The notes: generated from the sequence alone by a model not told the origin. A stretch of DNA of 64,000 nt from Anagrus nilaparvatae (GCA_022575985.1 JAKSXM010000237.1:1010501-1074500), one strand, 5' to 3'. Counted from the stretch's first letter, positions 33,087-44,249 are shown. Program-made: numbers and translations.

Positions 33087-34005
33087 TATATGGGTAAATT
33101 TAAATGTAGTGAGTGCGATTTGTATGGTCGTGTCTTCAAAACTGCCCCAAAGTGTTTTTTTTCTGAAAGTACTACCAAAAATAAGTTACCAGCCCAATGT
33201 TTAGCCTCCCAGAGCAAAATCTCGAATTTTAGTGTTTATGACTGTTGTAAAAAATGTAAGAAAAATGAGTCACATTAGCATGAAATATTTTTCCTTTTTA
33301 GGTCCGGATAGGAAATTTCCCAAGCTATCCAATTCTGGTGTCAAAAATTTTTTTTTGAGTAGCGCATGCGCGAGGAATCGCTAAGATAGGCTGTTTTTTT
33401 CAAAAGTCGATTTCTCAAATGCCTATTAGTGAAAAATCTTCTAACCATGTTTAAAATTTTTCCTAAACTTTATATTTTTTGGCAAAAAAAAAATTTCGAT
33501 GGGACACTGCTTTTTGGGAGCTCTAGATAAAAAAATAGCAGCTTTCAAAAGATTCTTTTTTACAAATTTCAAATTTCCCGTCAAGTCACGTGAGAAATTA
33601 AAAATCTGACCAAAAATTTGGATTCCGCGAGAAATTTTACATAATTTATCTTTTCATGTTTTTAAGAGCGTTTAAGTTAAAGCAGCAAAATTTTAAATCG
33701 AAAGATTAAAATATATCATTTTTTAATGAATTTTTTTATTTTTAAATTATACAAATTATTCAAAATTAATCAGAAAATTCTTTATTATTTCATTGTTTTT
33801 CGCTGTTTTAACATAAACGCTCTTAAAAACATAAAAAGATATATCCTTTAAAGTTTTCATGCTAATGTTAGTTTTTTACAGCAATAATAAAAAAAATTAT
33901 GACTCATTTTTCTTATATTTTTTACGACAGTTAAAAATACTTTGGGGCAGTTGTGAAAACCCGATCATACAAATCGCACTCACTTCATTTAAATTTATCC
34001 ATATA
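33087..34005. mobile_element. Fold-back element F1, copy 1, inserted in the Helitron
   Basis: TATATGGGTAAATTTAAATG at the left and its inverse at 33985-34005 bound a near-palindrome. CGATTTGTATGGTCGTGTCT and AAACTGCCCCAAAGTGTTTT occur at one end and inverted at the other. It lies between the Rep-linker block (34456) and the helicase (32780). The same family is at 45241-46647 and partly at 56745-57260. Confidence 0.7.
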
Positions 34006-34455
34006 GAAAAGTAAAGATTTATAAGTTTAATTGATTTTAATAAATTTTCTTATTAAATTTAAACAAATAATATTAATTTAAAAAAATATTATTTTTCATT
34101 TCATTTCATACATACATTAGTTGAGATTAAGAATAAGTTGTATAGTATAAATAGCTTTTTCTTATTGAAAATATTATTTAAAATAAATAAAAAAGAAGAG
34201 ATTTTAAAAAAATTCTATGTTCTAAATTCAAGTTTTTAACTTTGAAGTTACATGAGTCGATGATTTGTAAATCGTTAAATTACTGTATATAAATTATTTA
34301 ACTTAATTAAAATGAATTTATTATGTCTAAATTTAAAATATAATTATAAGAGTTACAGTTCCATCAAATAAGTATTGTTTAATTACGTAGGTTCATTTTA
34401 TTTTAAAGATGTTTAAATAATTAGTAAAATTGTTATTTATATTATTGGTAAGGAA

Positions 34456-34641
34456 TTATATATTCACCTTTATTTGTATCCAATCGTCATCTTGAATTAC
34501 TAAATTGACGTAACTCCGTGAACTGTGATATAGAGGCCAACTCATTAACAAATGTACTACTTCTTGAGCACTGTAGTCTCTTTCATGTAATGTAGAAATG
34601 AATAATTTTTGGACATGGATGCACAAATATCCTGTAAACAC
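34456..34641 (-). pseudogene. Helitron Rep-helicase linker fragment
   Basis: 61 codons with ERDYSAQEVVHLLMSWPLYH and SSRSYVNLVI. The S-A-Q-E-V-x-H-L-L pattern followed by S-S-R is the conserved block between Rep and helicase in Helitron proteins. It is out of frame with the upstream Rep segment. Confidence 0.8.
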
Positions 34642-34649
34642 TGTTGTAA

Positions 34650-36090
34650 ATCATTTGAGATTTTTTCACTTTTGGATGCATATTTAGCAATATAATAATA
34701 AATAGATTCTTCTGATGCAATCGGCGAAAAATTAGTATTTGCCCTCCAAATAGATGTTATGATTGGATTGTATCTTTGTATGAGTGGTTCATTACGTTTA
34801 GGATGATATCGTAAATATCCGTCTGAATCATCAATAATGCTTTCTTTTCTTTCTTGTTAAAACGGCATGTTAAAATTGTGATTTTATATTTGTATCTCAT
34901 ATACAGTGTTTACCATGCATCGTATGACGTTGTAATCTATTTAATAAATATATTCAATCATTTTCCAGATTATCTGTTGGAATTTCAGAAAAATTTTGAC
35001 GTGCAGGATGATTAATTCCTACATCATGTTTAGGATTTATTGCAAAACAAAAATCATCGAAGTAACGGCAAAGTTTTTCTCTTTCTTCTGGTGTTAGAAT
35101 TTTATTATTAAATAATGGCGCGTTTGATAACCATAAAATTCCATGAATATGTTGTGATCCTCTAAATTGCCATTCCCAACGATACCAGAAGTCGGATATT
35201 TCAAATAATGGTTTTATTACATATTTCATAAAATTATTAACTCTTTCTTTAAAAAAATAGCTGACAATTAATGGATTTTCTTGAATTAATTTTTTACGTT
35301 GTTGATCATCAATAGTATTTGGATCTGTATCGGGACATAGTAATTTAAACAATGAATTCCATTGATGATCTGCTGCACTTAAAGTAAAAAAAATTGTTGG
35401 TTTTTTAATTTGTTTAACCATGGTTAATAGTTCATCACTTCGTTGATACCAATAGCTGTTTGTAGATCTTACTTTTGCTGCGTAAACCATTATATGTTTC
35501 GAAAAATTTTTATCGTTTATAAATTTAGTTTTTAATTCATTAATTGTCATGTCTTCTAACTTTGATTTTCTTATATAAACTCCTGCTTTTTGTAATAAAC
35601 CATGACGCATTGTGGTGTTCATTGCAAAAAATCGAGATCTAGGATCTTTTGCGAATCTTTGATCTTTATATTTCATAAGGTGTTTAAAATATTGATCTAA
35701 AGTAACACGTATTTCACGTGCTTGTAAGAAATCTGCAACTCCTCTTGGAAATAAATGTGGAAATGCACAAGTTATGTATCCTTCTGAAGTGAATTCATTA
35801 ATTTGTTCATTTTCTAATGATGGGTAATCGAGATGTAATTCAGAGTTAATTGTTTTATTTTGATTAATTATTGTGATATGTGGAATGTTGGATTCTGTTA
35901 AATTTATTTTGGTGTTTGTTTGGTTCACTTCAGAATATTCAGTATTCAGATTATTGTCATTTATATTCAAACTTTCTATGTAGTTTATCATATTACCATT
36001 ATTTGGTAAGATTCGTAAAATTTCTTCGTCTATTTCTATATTTTTGTAATAAATGTTATTAATTTTGAGCCAAATAAGTGCTATTTTCAT
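34650..36090 (-). pseudogene. Helitron Rep (HUH) protein
   Basis: The open part 36090-34954 (378 codons) has the helitron-like N domain: YITCAFPHLFPRGVADF, RFFAMNTTMRHG, FFTLSAADHQWNSLFKL, FFKERVNNFMKY, and FRGSQHIHGILWL with the H-x-H metal site. After a stop at 34951 the frames continue with YNPIITSIWRANTNFSP and YYYIAKYASKSEK near 34700, which fits the tyrosine/lysine motif of the Rep active site. Rep nicks and rejoins DNA for rolling-circle transposition. Upstream, 36091-36570, has no recognisable coding. Confidence 0.85.
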
Positions 36091-36627
36091 CTTAAAAGTC
36101 CTTATTTTATTATGTTTTATGTCAAAAATTCATTTTTTCAAGTTTTTTGGTCCGCCATCTTGGAAAATCGGAAAATTTTTTAGGTTAAAAAACTGAGTAT
36201 TTTTCACCGCATATTCGTTTTTTTTTGCCCTAAAAAACCCCCTTGTAAAGTTAAAAGTTCTTTTTTTTTAATTTATCGGGCCGCCATCTTGGAAAATCGG
36301 AAAATATATTTGTGCGGAAAATGAAAAATTATACCTCCAGGGTATCCGCTACAACCTGGAATGATTATTTTCATCCTGAAAGTGCTTATTTTATCATGTT
36401 TTATGTCTTATAATCGACATTTTGTGTTTTTAACGCTGTTATTCCCGTAAATTGATAATAATTTCGGTACTATATTTTCGATTTAGCTCAAAATCAATAC
36501 AGTTCATGTAGGTCTTATATCTAACTTATATATAAATTTTGAACCTAATCGGAGATCACTGTGACCTTAACGAGTGCTCACAAGAGCTACATTTTGCCGC
36601 GGGTATACACTTTGCCTCGCACAGTCT
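36091..36627. other. Helitron 5' untranslated side with a duplicated module
   Basis: (T/G)CCGCCATCTTGGAAAATCGG occurs twice (about 36150 and 36287), each preceded by a C(T/A)TT-rich stretch, and CCTTATTTTAT(T/C)ATGTTTTATGTC occurs twice (about 36100, 36385). An old tandem duplication is likely. No coding region is visible. Confidence 0.45.
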
Positions 36628-36758
36628 AATTATTCATTTGCAAAAATTGAGTTTCGTACCTGCATAAGAACTGCGCCATCGGTAATTTTTTTACAGATGA
36701 TAACCGATGGCGCAGTTCTTATGCAGGTACGAAACTCAATTTTTGCAAATGAATAATT
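36628..36758. repeat. Perfect 56-bp inverted repeat with 19-nt loop at the Helitron 5' side
   Basis: 36628-36683 and 36703-36758 are exact inverse complements over 56 bp (AATTATTCATTTGCAAAAA ... GCGCCATCGGT). At the same relative place the left end has only a 7-bp hairpin. The RNA or single strand would fold into a very stable rod. Confidence 0.9.
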
Positions 36759-36969
36759 TAATTCATTTCAATTCTATACACAATTATTGGTTTTAATAAC
36801 TTAATTGTATATATGCAATAAAGTTAGTGGTAACGACGGTCGCCATATAATTTTTATCTGATATCAGTACTTTTTTAAGATTTTCTTTTTAATTTATTTA
36901 TACCTAGAGTAGAGATAAATGAACTGTCGCCAAAAATACCTTTTACTTTTTTAAAGTCTTTTTTGTTTT
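36755..36969 (-). repeat. Right inverted repeat of the Helitron
   Basis: Inverse of 30235-30450 with about 7 visible mismatches (for example TTAGTGGTAACG versus TTATTGATAACG). It ends at TTTTGTTTTA next to the gypsy RNase H region, so it marks the right boundary. Confidence 0.85.
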
Positions 36970-38052
36970 ACTAAACTCTTCTGATAATGAAATTTTTTCT
37001 TTATTTTTAATTTTTCTATAGTAGACGTTATTTATCTTGATTAATTTTTCTTTTTTGTTTTTTATATATTCGTTACTTTTTTGATCTTCTAAAATATCAA
37101 CTAATTTTATTAAATTTACAACTTTTAACTGTTCATTTTTATTTTCATATGGTTCTAAGACAGGATTCCTGCTTAGGCAATCAGCTTCTGCGTTGTCTTT
37201 ACCTTGATTATATCTTATCTGAAAATCATATTGTGATAAATAGTATGCTTAGTCTCTAAGTTCTTCATCTGTTCTGGCATTGATATTTAAATTTCCAAGT
37301 GGTTTATGATCTGAAAAAAATTTTTTCGGATGAGTCAATTTTGCCAATATTGTATTGCTTCTTTTATGGCTAAACATTCTAGGTAGACTGCACTCCTTTT
37401 TTTTCTGAGCTTCATTAGTTTTCTTGGAGAAATATGCAATAGGTTTTTCAATGCCATTTTCTTGTGGTTGTTTTAAGACAGCGCCTAATCCTTCTAAGCT
37501 TGCATCTGTGTAGATATGTATTGGTAAATCTTTATCAAAAATAGCTAAAACTGGTTATGTACATAGTAATTTTTTTATACTTTGAAACGATTTTTGACAT
37601 TCGTCTGACCATATAAACTTTTGATTTTTTCTTAATAAATTGTGTAGAGGATCTAGTATAATAGAGTTTTTTGGTATGTATTATAAAAATTTATTTTACC
37701 TAAAAATTGACGATTATTTTTTTGAGTCTTTGGAGTGGGAAAATCTTTTATTGATATTAAATTATCTTTAAGAGGACTAACCCGGTTATTACTTATTATA
37801 GGTCCTAAATATTTTACTGAATCTGCTGCAAAAATACATTTTGAGAATTTTATTATAAAACATTCTGTCAATATTGCATACAATAATATTTTTAAATGAT
37901 CAATATGTTCATCAAAAGTTTTAGAAAAAATTAATATATCATCTATATAATTTACTACAAAATCTGAACGACCATACTTTCTTATAATATTAATTAGTAT
38001 TCTCTGAAAAATTGCTGGTGACCTTTTTAATCCAAATGGTATTGCTTACCAT
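36970..38052 (-). pseudogene. Gypsy-like pol: reverse transcriptase and RNase H
   Basis: Minus strand from 38052: AIPFGLKRSPAIFQRILINI, then the catalytic box in VVNYIDDILIFSKTFDEH (Y-I-D-D near 37945), KCIFAADSVKYLG, and FPTPKTQKNNRQFLGKINFY. After breaks near 37653, RNase H reads IYTDASLEGLGAVLKQ, KPIAYFSKKT and YNQGKDNAEADCLSRNP. It is cut at 38052 by repeat sequence and at 36969 by the Helitron inverted repeat. The integrase of what is probably the same copy lies at 22130-22915. The order RT-RH-IN is that of Ty3/gypsy elements. Confidence 0.85.
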
Positions 38053-38885
38053 TGCTTACCATGGACTTGCTGTCCATTGAAATTGTCCACTTTGAGTAAC
38101 AAAAGTTGTTTTATGTCTGTCTTCAATCCTTAAAGGGATGGACCAAAAAGCTGGCCACTTTGTCCCAAAAAAACCACTTTGGATATGAGGTTTTATACAA
38201 CAGCAATGGCTTAGTCCAATAGGTCCAGTTTGTCCCAAAAAGACCATGTTGGGTAAGATATCTTATGCAACAGCGATTGATTAAGCCAGAAGGACCATTT
38301 TGACCTAAATGGATCACTTTGGCCAAAAAGGATCATTTTGGCCCAAAGTTCTCAAGAGGCAGCAGTAGCAGCGGCAGCGGCGTTTATAACTTTATAATAT
38401 TTTTTTCATTTTTTTATTTTTTATGGTATTTTTAATAATTTATTTGTGTATCTATGTGCCTATGCGCTTGATCATGAGGCTTAAACCAATGAAAGAAATT
38501 ACATAAATCCAGTGTCAAAATAAAGTTAAAATAAAAAAAATTTTACTACTTTTGAAAAAAAATTTAATTTTCTGAAAAATTGGTTAAAAAGTGAAATATC
38601 TGAAAAATATGATAAAATTTTAATGTCAAAATGGGTGTTATTTAATTCAGTCAATTCTAGAACCATCTATATGTACATATCCGAATACTATATACTATAT
38701 ATATTTGAACATTTATTTGTCTGTCTGTCTGTCTGTAATAATAACGCTGCTCTAATCCCTACGCAATAGTTTGAATGTGTTGGCACAATTATAAATTTGC
38801 AGTGAAAAATGATTTTTTAAAGCAACAGAAACAGAAAGAAATGTGACACAGGAAGGGCGGAGCCCCCCCTATCACCTATGCTAGT
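38053..38885 (+). mobile_element. Helitron-like non-autonomous element with minisatellite start and CTAGT end
   Basis: 38387-38885 is collinear with 47350-48038: TTTTTTATGGTATTTTTAAT, ATCATGAGGCT, GAAAGAAATTACATAAA, TATACTATATATATTTGAAC, (TCTG)n, AGGGCGGAGCCCCCCCT and CTAGT. The hairpin followed by CTAGT is the usual 3' end of insect Helitrons. The first part, 38130-38345, has diverged 19-20 bp units (AAAATGGTCC, inverted GGCCAAAATGATCC). Confidence 0.55.
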
Positions 38886-38936
38886 ATCTCTATATATTTT
38901 TAAGTTAAAACCGCTGCCGCCGCTGTCGAATGACAC

Positions 38937-39055
38937 CTTTGGGCCAGTCTGACACTTTTGGGCCAATCTGACACTTTTGGGCCACTCTGACACTTTTGGG
39001 CCATTCTGACACTTTTGGGCCAATCTGACACTTTTGTGCCAATATGGTACTATTG
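38937..39055 (+). repeat. 19-bp minisatellite CTGACACTTTTGGGCCAAT
   Basis: Six near-identical 19-bp units in direct repeat, with two more decayed units at 39120-39165. The units resemble, in inverted form, those at 38130-38345. Confidence 0.85.
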
Positions 39056-39390
39056 GGCAAAACCGGACATTGTGTGTGTAAGTGAACTTTATGGAGTATA
39101 ATAAAATTTTCCATTTTCTTAGTTATTGACAATTTTGGGCTAATTTGATACTTTCGGGCCAATAAGATACTTCTGGGAAAAACCAGCCCTTGTGGGTCTA
39201 AGTGATTTATTTTTTTTTATTTTTAAGCCGAGAAATTAATTAATTACAAACCTATTAACGAATTTTGAAATAAAAGAAAAACAATATAATCAATATTTTT
39301 AATTGAAAGTAATTATTAAAATTGTATTTAAAAATTTACATTTTTTGTTCTCATGACTAACCCACTTTTTCAATCACTCTACGGGGGTTG

Positions 39391-39425
39391 GCGCGTGAAG
39401 CGCGCAGGGGGCGGAGCCCCCTAGT
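39391..39425 (+). mobile_element. Helitron-like 3' terminus
   Basis: A hairpin GCGCGTGAAGCGCGC is followed by AGGGGGCGGAGCCCCCT and the end CTAGT at 39421-39425, then AT-rich target. This is a textbook 3' end for the CTAGT group of insect Helitrons. The matching 5' end may be ATCTCTATATATTTTTAAG at 38886, giving an element of about 540 bp. Confidence 0.6.
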
Positions 39426-39429
39426 ATAC

Positions 39430-40001
39430 ATATATATATAATATATGTGTATGTTAATGTGTATGTAATAATTCTATTAAAATACAATAAAAAGGGAGGA
39501 AATTACCTGTTTTTTCGGTCAGCTCGCATGAGGCTAATCCCCTTACCTTGAAGAGGGTGTTCACTTGTATATACTTATAGAAATATTTAGAGATGTGGGG
39601 GTGGTGTTCATGTGATAATTAATAAAAAAAAAAGAGGGACTGTATAAATTTTAGAACTAAATATTAAATTTCATTTATTGACTTAATTTACAAATTAGCC
39701 TTAAGTCGTTTTAAAAAATATTATCAAACTTTTCGTTTTATCGAGTTAACTTCGCGTACCAGCTGTCTCATGGTCACGTTATCTTTTTTTTTGCCTTTTA
39801 GGCTTGCTTACTCGATACTACTCGTGAAATACATTGATATTTTATTACCAGATTTTTCAAGTGTAAAGTCTTCCGTAAGCCCGCTATTGCGGGCGGAAAT
39901 CTCTACTGCTATTTTCTCGTTTTCTGCTTTTTCTTATTTGCTGACCGCGGCGCTCGTTAACTACCAAGCACTGGGTGGTGCTGCTATTACATGCCTGGCG
40001 G
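39430..40001. other. Mixed intron sequence, nothing recognised
   Basis: An AT dinucleotide tract at 39428-39460, then sequence of average composition without a domain. The plus frame at 39770-40036 looks random. Confidence 0.35.
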
Positions 40002-40388
40002 CGCACAGTGTGCCGATTCAATCAAAAATCTGCTGACTTTTTAGAATTTAATATTTTCAACCACTTATTATTTTAAATCCTTCGCATACTATCCTACATT
40101 TATGGAAACCTTCTACTTTTTAAAAACTTTTACTCTTTGACTCAGGAAAAAGCCAGAAGTGTCCATAAACAAGGTTTTTTTAATTGTAATTAAAATTAGT
40201 AACCCTGTGAATACAATTTTTGCGTGTACGCCAATGTATAAGGGGTGAATTAAAATTGCAAAAATTTTAAAAAGTAGCAGGTTTCCATAAGAGTAGGATA
40301 GTATACGAAAGATTTAAAAAAATAAATGGGTGAAAAAATAAAATTTTACGGAGTCAGTAGATTTTTGATTGATTCGGCACACTGTGCG
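40002..40388. mobile_element. Short MITE with CGCACAGTGTGCCGA inverted ends
   Basis: CGCACAGTGTGCCGATTCAA at the left is matched inverted at the right (TTGATTCGGCACACTGTGCG), and the arms continue through CAAAAATCT(G/A)CTGACT and TACTATCCTAC. Length 387 bp, non-coding. Target duplication not identified. Confidence 0.65.
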
Positions 40389-41727
40389 GCGGTATTAACG
40401 ATTCAACAAAAAAAACATAAAAGCATAATCGCATATTGGTCTACGATAATTATAAAAATTTGCGTAAAAATAAATATTAAAATTAAAATATAATATATTA
40501 AGTATCATGGGAGAAAAAGTGAAGACACTCGGCGAAGCCAAGCACGAGTGATAAATGTTCAAGCTAGTGTCTAAAGTATTTCGCCCACGGTGTTTACACT
40601 AGTTTTTGCCCTACTAGGGTTAAAAGGCGTGCTGAAATTTCGCAAAAAATCTTACGCCCACATTTTACGCCCTAAAAATTATTTGTAACGCAAATTTGCC
40701 ACGTTACAATAGCTCCCGCATTAAAGTGGACGTAGCGGAGCAAGTTTTTCCACTTCTAGGATCTATTGCTGTGATTATTCATTCTTACTTTCAAACTACG
40801 CTAAATATATATCCTATTTGTACATACTTAAGCCCTACTCTAAAAATATTAACAATATATACCGTTATGAACAATGCCTAGAAAAGTAAAGAATAAAATA
40901 TTGAAAATCCTTAGAGATCTGGTTAAAAAAAAATACTAATTAATCGGATATATACAATGTCTTTCTGGCTTATAATGGTATGATAGCTGAATAGAATTAA
41001 TATGCCTTACGCAAAATAATTCTAATTAAAATGAAAGGAAAAAAAATAGTTTTACGCGCAGCTTTGCATAATGTTACCAATAACTACTTACTTTAACTTC
41101 TTGGTGATCCAATTAATTTCCATGGGCAGGTTTTAGGAGTCAGGGATTCGGTTAAGGCAGATTTTATATTGTTAGGCAAAAAAATGTAATTTGTGACTTA
41201 ATCTTTGAACCTTTTGGGCGAGAGAGTTTATTTAATATTTTTATTGTACTTTTTGGGCTTTAAAAATATAAATAATTTAGAATGATTTCAATTTATTTAC
41301 CTTGGAAATAATATTATAAGAGGGGATAACTTTACTACCTTATAGCTACATCAGCAGGGTCACACCCTTGGCCAAGGTTGAACTTTTTTTGCGGACATCT
41401 TCTTTTTCTGACTTTTCCATGTTCATTTTTGTTTGAATAGTCACAGTTACTCTTCTGCCGACTCCAATATTTATCTGGAGATCGTCTGAGCCTGTCCCGT
41501 CCCCAGTCCCCAGATAAGCGTTACCTTCTGTTTATTGCGTGGCTGATGCACAGGAACAGTTTGTGTACCTAACTCCAAGTTTACTACATAACAAATAAAT
41601 GTCCCGCTTATTTAGCTGTGGGCATTGGAGAGATTTATGATTTGTTTATGGGCACAGAACTCAGTGATTGGGAAATCCGGGTTTATTGTTTTTGGACCAT
41701 AGTGTATTATTTTTTGAAAAATTTTAA
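40389..41727. other. Intron sequence between MITE and gag-like remnant
   Basis: No recognisable coding. Plausibly it belongs to the LTR element whose gag is at 41728-42883 (minus), but I found no convincing LTR pair by eye. Confidence 0.3.
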
Positions 41728-42883
41728 TTAATGGGCTCGGGAACTTTTGCTAGAAATTGCGGTACGTGAGTTGAGAGAGCCTGATGAGCTACCTCGTTGA
41801 CTTATAGTCCTTTCTTTACGTAGCTTTTCCATTAACTCTTTTGCCAGCGTAAAGTCTTGTCGTAAGGCTGCTTTTTGCTCCTGCAAAAAGGCTTATTCCC
41901 GTTGAGCGGTAGTGAAGTTTCTGAACTGCTGTACTCGTATTCTTTTGAGCCAGCCAAGCTGCCACCATTATTTTCATGTAATAATTCTGTGTTGAGATCC
42001 TCTAGTACTTTCTACTGCTGGGGTCTTAGCCAGTACATTGCTTTGAGGATTAAATACGGCTACATAATTGTCCCATTTTAGACTAGTCGTATCGCTGTGG
42101 GACGATTGTAACCACTGCTTCGTATTACCTCTTGATCGGCCTGTTGAAATTCATCCTTATTACGCGTGTTAGTTTTAGTAAACCTATTTATTGGTAATGA
42201 CAAGCGTGACCTTGACGTTTTAACGTTTAGTCGTAATTGAGTTTGATTTTTCCCGTGATTTCCCGCAATTTCATGGTCAATATAATTAATCGGCACTGCG
42301 TTATTCATTAAGGGATCGAAGCTAGCCATCGTTAAAGTGATTGAATTGCTTACGTTAATGTTCGATGTCGCCGCAGATAACGTATGAACTGCTTTTTTAG
42401 CATTCGCATTTTGTGTTAATGCTTGGACATAAGTTTTTTACGCTTGTGAATATTGGGCCGCTGTAGCTGTCGGCGCGCTATAGGCTGGATCCCTAAGCTT
42501 CACGTTGTTTAACTCTGATACATGTCTGTTGATATCGCTGTTAAACGTTGAACATCTGATTTGTTCATCCATTGATAAGATATAAAGAGCATATTGTAGA
42601 GTTGGTGGCATGGAATCGCTTGGCCTTTTGTCTGCGTTATGGCTCCAATTGCATGGGGATTTTTCATTCATTATTTTTATTTGGTACCTGAAAAGCTTGT
42701 CTTTTATTTGGTCCATAGTACCGCTATATGACAGCCCATATTCATCTAACTTCTTTATTATGTTTATAAATTCCATATTATCTATGGCGTTCAATAATTC
42801 TTATACTTCAGGCCTTTCCTCGTAAGTTTTCCTTCTTCTTGACTTATGGGCCGGCTGTCATTGTTGTCGCGTCTATTACCCAT
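41728..42883 (-). pseudogene. Gag-like retroelement gene with SAP-like N-terminus
   Basis: Minus strand from ATG at 42883: MGNRRDNNDSRPISQEEGKL, a frameshift, then MEFINIIKKLDEYGLSYSGTMD with QIKDKLFRYQI, which resembles a SAP helix-turn-helix (L..YGL..SGT...L...L). Further pieces are LRLNVKTSRSRLSLPINRF and, after breaks, FLQEQKAALRQDFTLAKELM with EKLRKERTISQRGSSSGS, a likely coiled coil, ending at TAA 41728. Length near 380 residues and a charged coiled-coil tail fit a retrotransposon gag. A decayed host gene is the alternative. No protease or zinc knuckle was seen. Confidence 0.45.
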
Positions 42884-42889
42884 TTAAAA

Positions 42890-43625
42890 AAAAAATTGTT
42901 TTATTTTAGTGTCCCTAAAATGCTCGCTCTTTCTTTAGAGAATAAGCGACATCAAAAACAAAAAAGTTTATTTATAAAGGTAATTAAAATAAAATAAAAA
43001 AACTTTAAATTGTTTATTGAAGAAGAAAAAGCCATATTATCACCTTATGCTTGTATGAGAAAAAAATAGGCTATGCCCGGATCTATATAGTGAATCAGCC
43101 CACGAGAGATATTTAAAAACTAATTATATTAGGTCAAAATAAATCTATAAAAACTTGGATCTTGAGGTTTATAGACCTCAAGGTACCTTCGGCTCTGATT
43201 GGCAGCTTATTAATGACAAAAAACTTCCAGACTATCCTGTGGTAAAACGCTGTCAAAATGGTCTTGCAACCTCTCATTTGAAGCGTTATACAACAAACTT
43301 TGGATGGAATGAGTTTAGATATTAATTTTAGTGCATCATTCTGATTGGCCGATCAAAAACCACCCAAAATAGAAATTTTTTTTTGACAATTTGAACTTTG
43401 ACAGTGTTTGATAGTGGTTTAAAAAAAAATTGGGTAAGGTTGGATATGCAAATTTTTTTTTAGTTTTTGACCAGAAGTCTAAAATTTAATTTGCGACCAA
43501 ACACGCTAATATTCTTATGGAGCAACATGCTTAAAAATTCAAAAAACTAAATATATTTTTTTTATTTTTTTCGATTTTATTATAAATACTCCACTCGAAA
43601 TACGGGTTTGGTTGTATTACCACTA
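42890..43625. other. Upstream of the gag-like gene, nothing firm
   Basis: GTGAATCAGCCCACGAGAGA at 43090 and GGGATTCAGCCCACGTTTAA at 44445 are similar in the same orientation. They could be remnants of terminal repeats, with the fold-back element between them. Confidence 0.3.
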
Positions 43626-43629
43626 ATAT

Positions 43630-44245
43630 GGAAAAAATACCCCCAAAAGGGGTTTTATTTACATATTCGCACTTTGAGCGCTCAGATTTGCACCATACGG
43701 GCTTTTTGGGTCACTGATAAATAATTTGACTTCATCTTCATAAATAATTAAAATTTCACCCATAAATTTGCTAAAACTACCCCCGAAAAGGGGGTGTTTT
43801 TGCTATTTTCGTACTTTCAGCATCCAGGATATGCTGAAGTAGGTTTTTTGGGACGCTAATCAAGAATTTTGACTACTTTTTCATAAGTAATTATTATTTC
43901 ACCCTTAAAATAGCTGAAAATACCCCTATCCAGAAACCTGAATGGACCTAATATGTATGCTCAAAGTGCGAAAAAAGCAAAAACAAAGGTAGTTTTAGCT
44001 AATTTAAGGGTGCAATATTAATAATTTATGACAAAAATCAAAATTCTTGAATAGCGACCCAATAAACCTATACGCGCATATCCTGGATGCTAAAAGTACG
44101 AATACAGCAAAAACACCTTCTTTTCGGAGGTAGTTTTAGCCAATTTAGGGGTGAAACTTTAATTATTTAGGAATAAGAAGTCGAAATTCTTTATCAGTGA
44201 CCCAAGAAAACGTATATTGCAAATCTGAGCGATCAATTCTATTTT
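43630..44245. repeat. Fold-back repeat with two about 155-bp modules in each arm
   Basis: Each arm contains two diverged copies of TTTTTGGGTC(A/G)CT.AT, AATTATTAAAATTTCACCC, AGCTAAAACTACCCCC, TTTTTGCTATTTTCG.ACTTT. Left arm 43675-43930, right arm inverted 43940-44245. The result is four modules, two plus two inverted. Confidence 0.6.
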
Positions 44246-44249
44246 GCTT

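Larger units (their letters stand above)
30235..36969 (-). mobile_element. Autonomous-type Helitron (Rep/PIF1 helicase) bounded by about 215-bp inverted repeats
   Basis: The minus strand encodes a Helitron Rep (36090 to about 34650), a linker domain and a PIF1-family helicase (32780 to 30838). Both ends carry the same approximately 215-bp sequence inverted (30235-30450, 36755-36969) with only a few mismatches. Inside each lies a hairpin and then AGACTGTG(T/C)GA(A/G)GC. Canonical Helitrons lack long terminal inverted repeats; Helitron2/Helentron types have short asymmetric ones. The coding frames carry several breaks and a 0.9-kb fold-back insertion, so it is dead now. Confidence 0.75.

Noticed and set aside
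38817..39162. Repetitive protein frames over the 19-bp minisatellite
   Set aside because: Periodic peptides follow from the DNA repeat, with no start context or domain.
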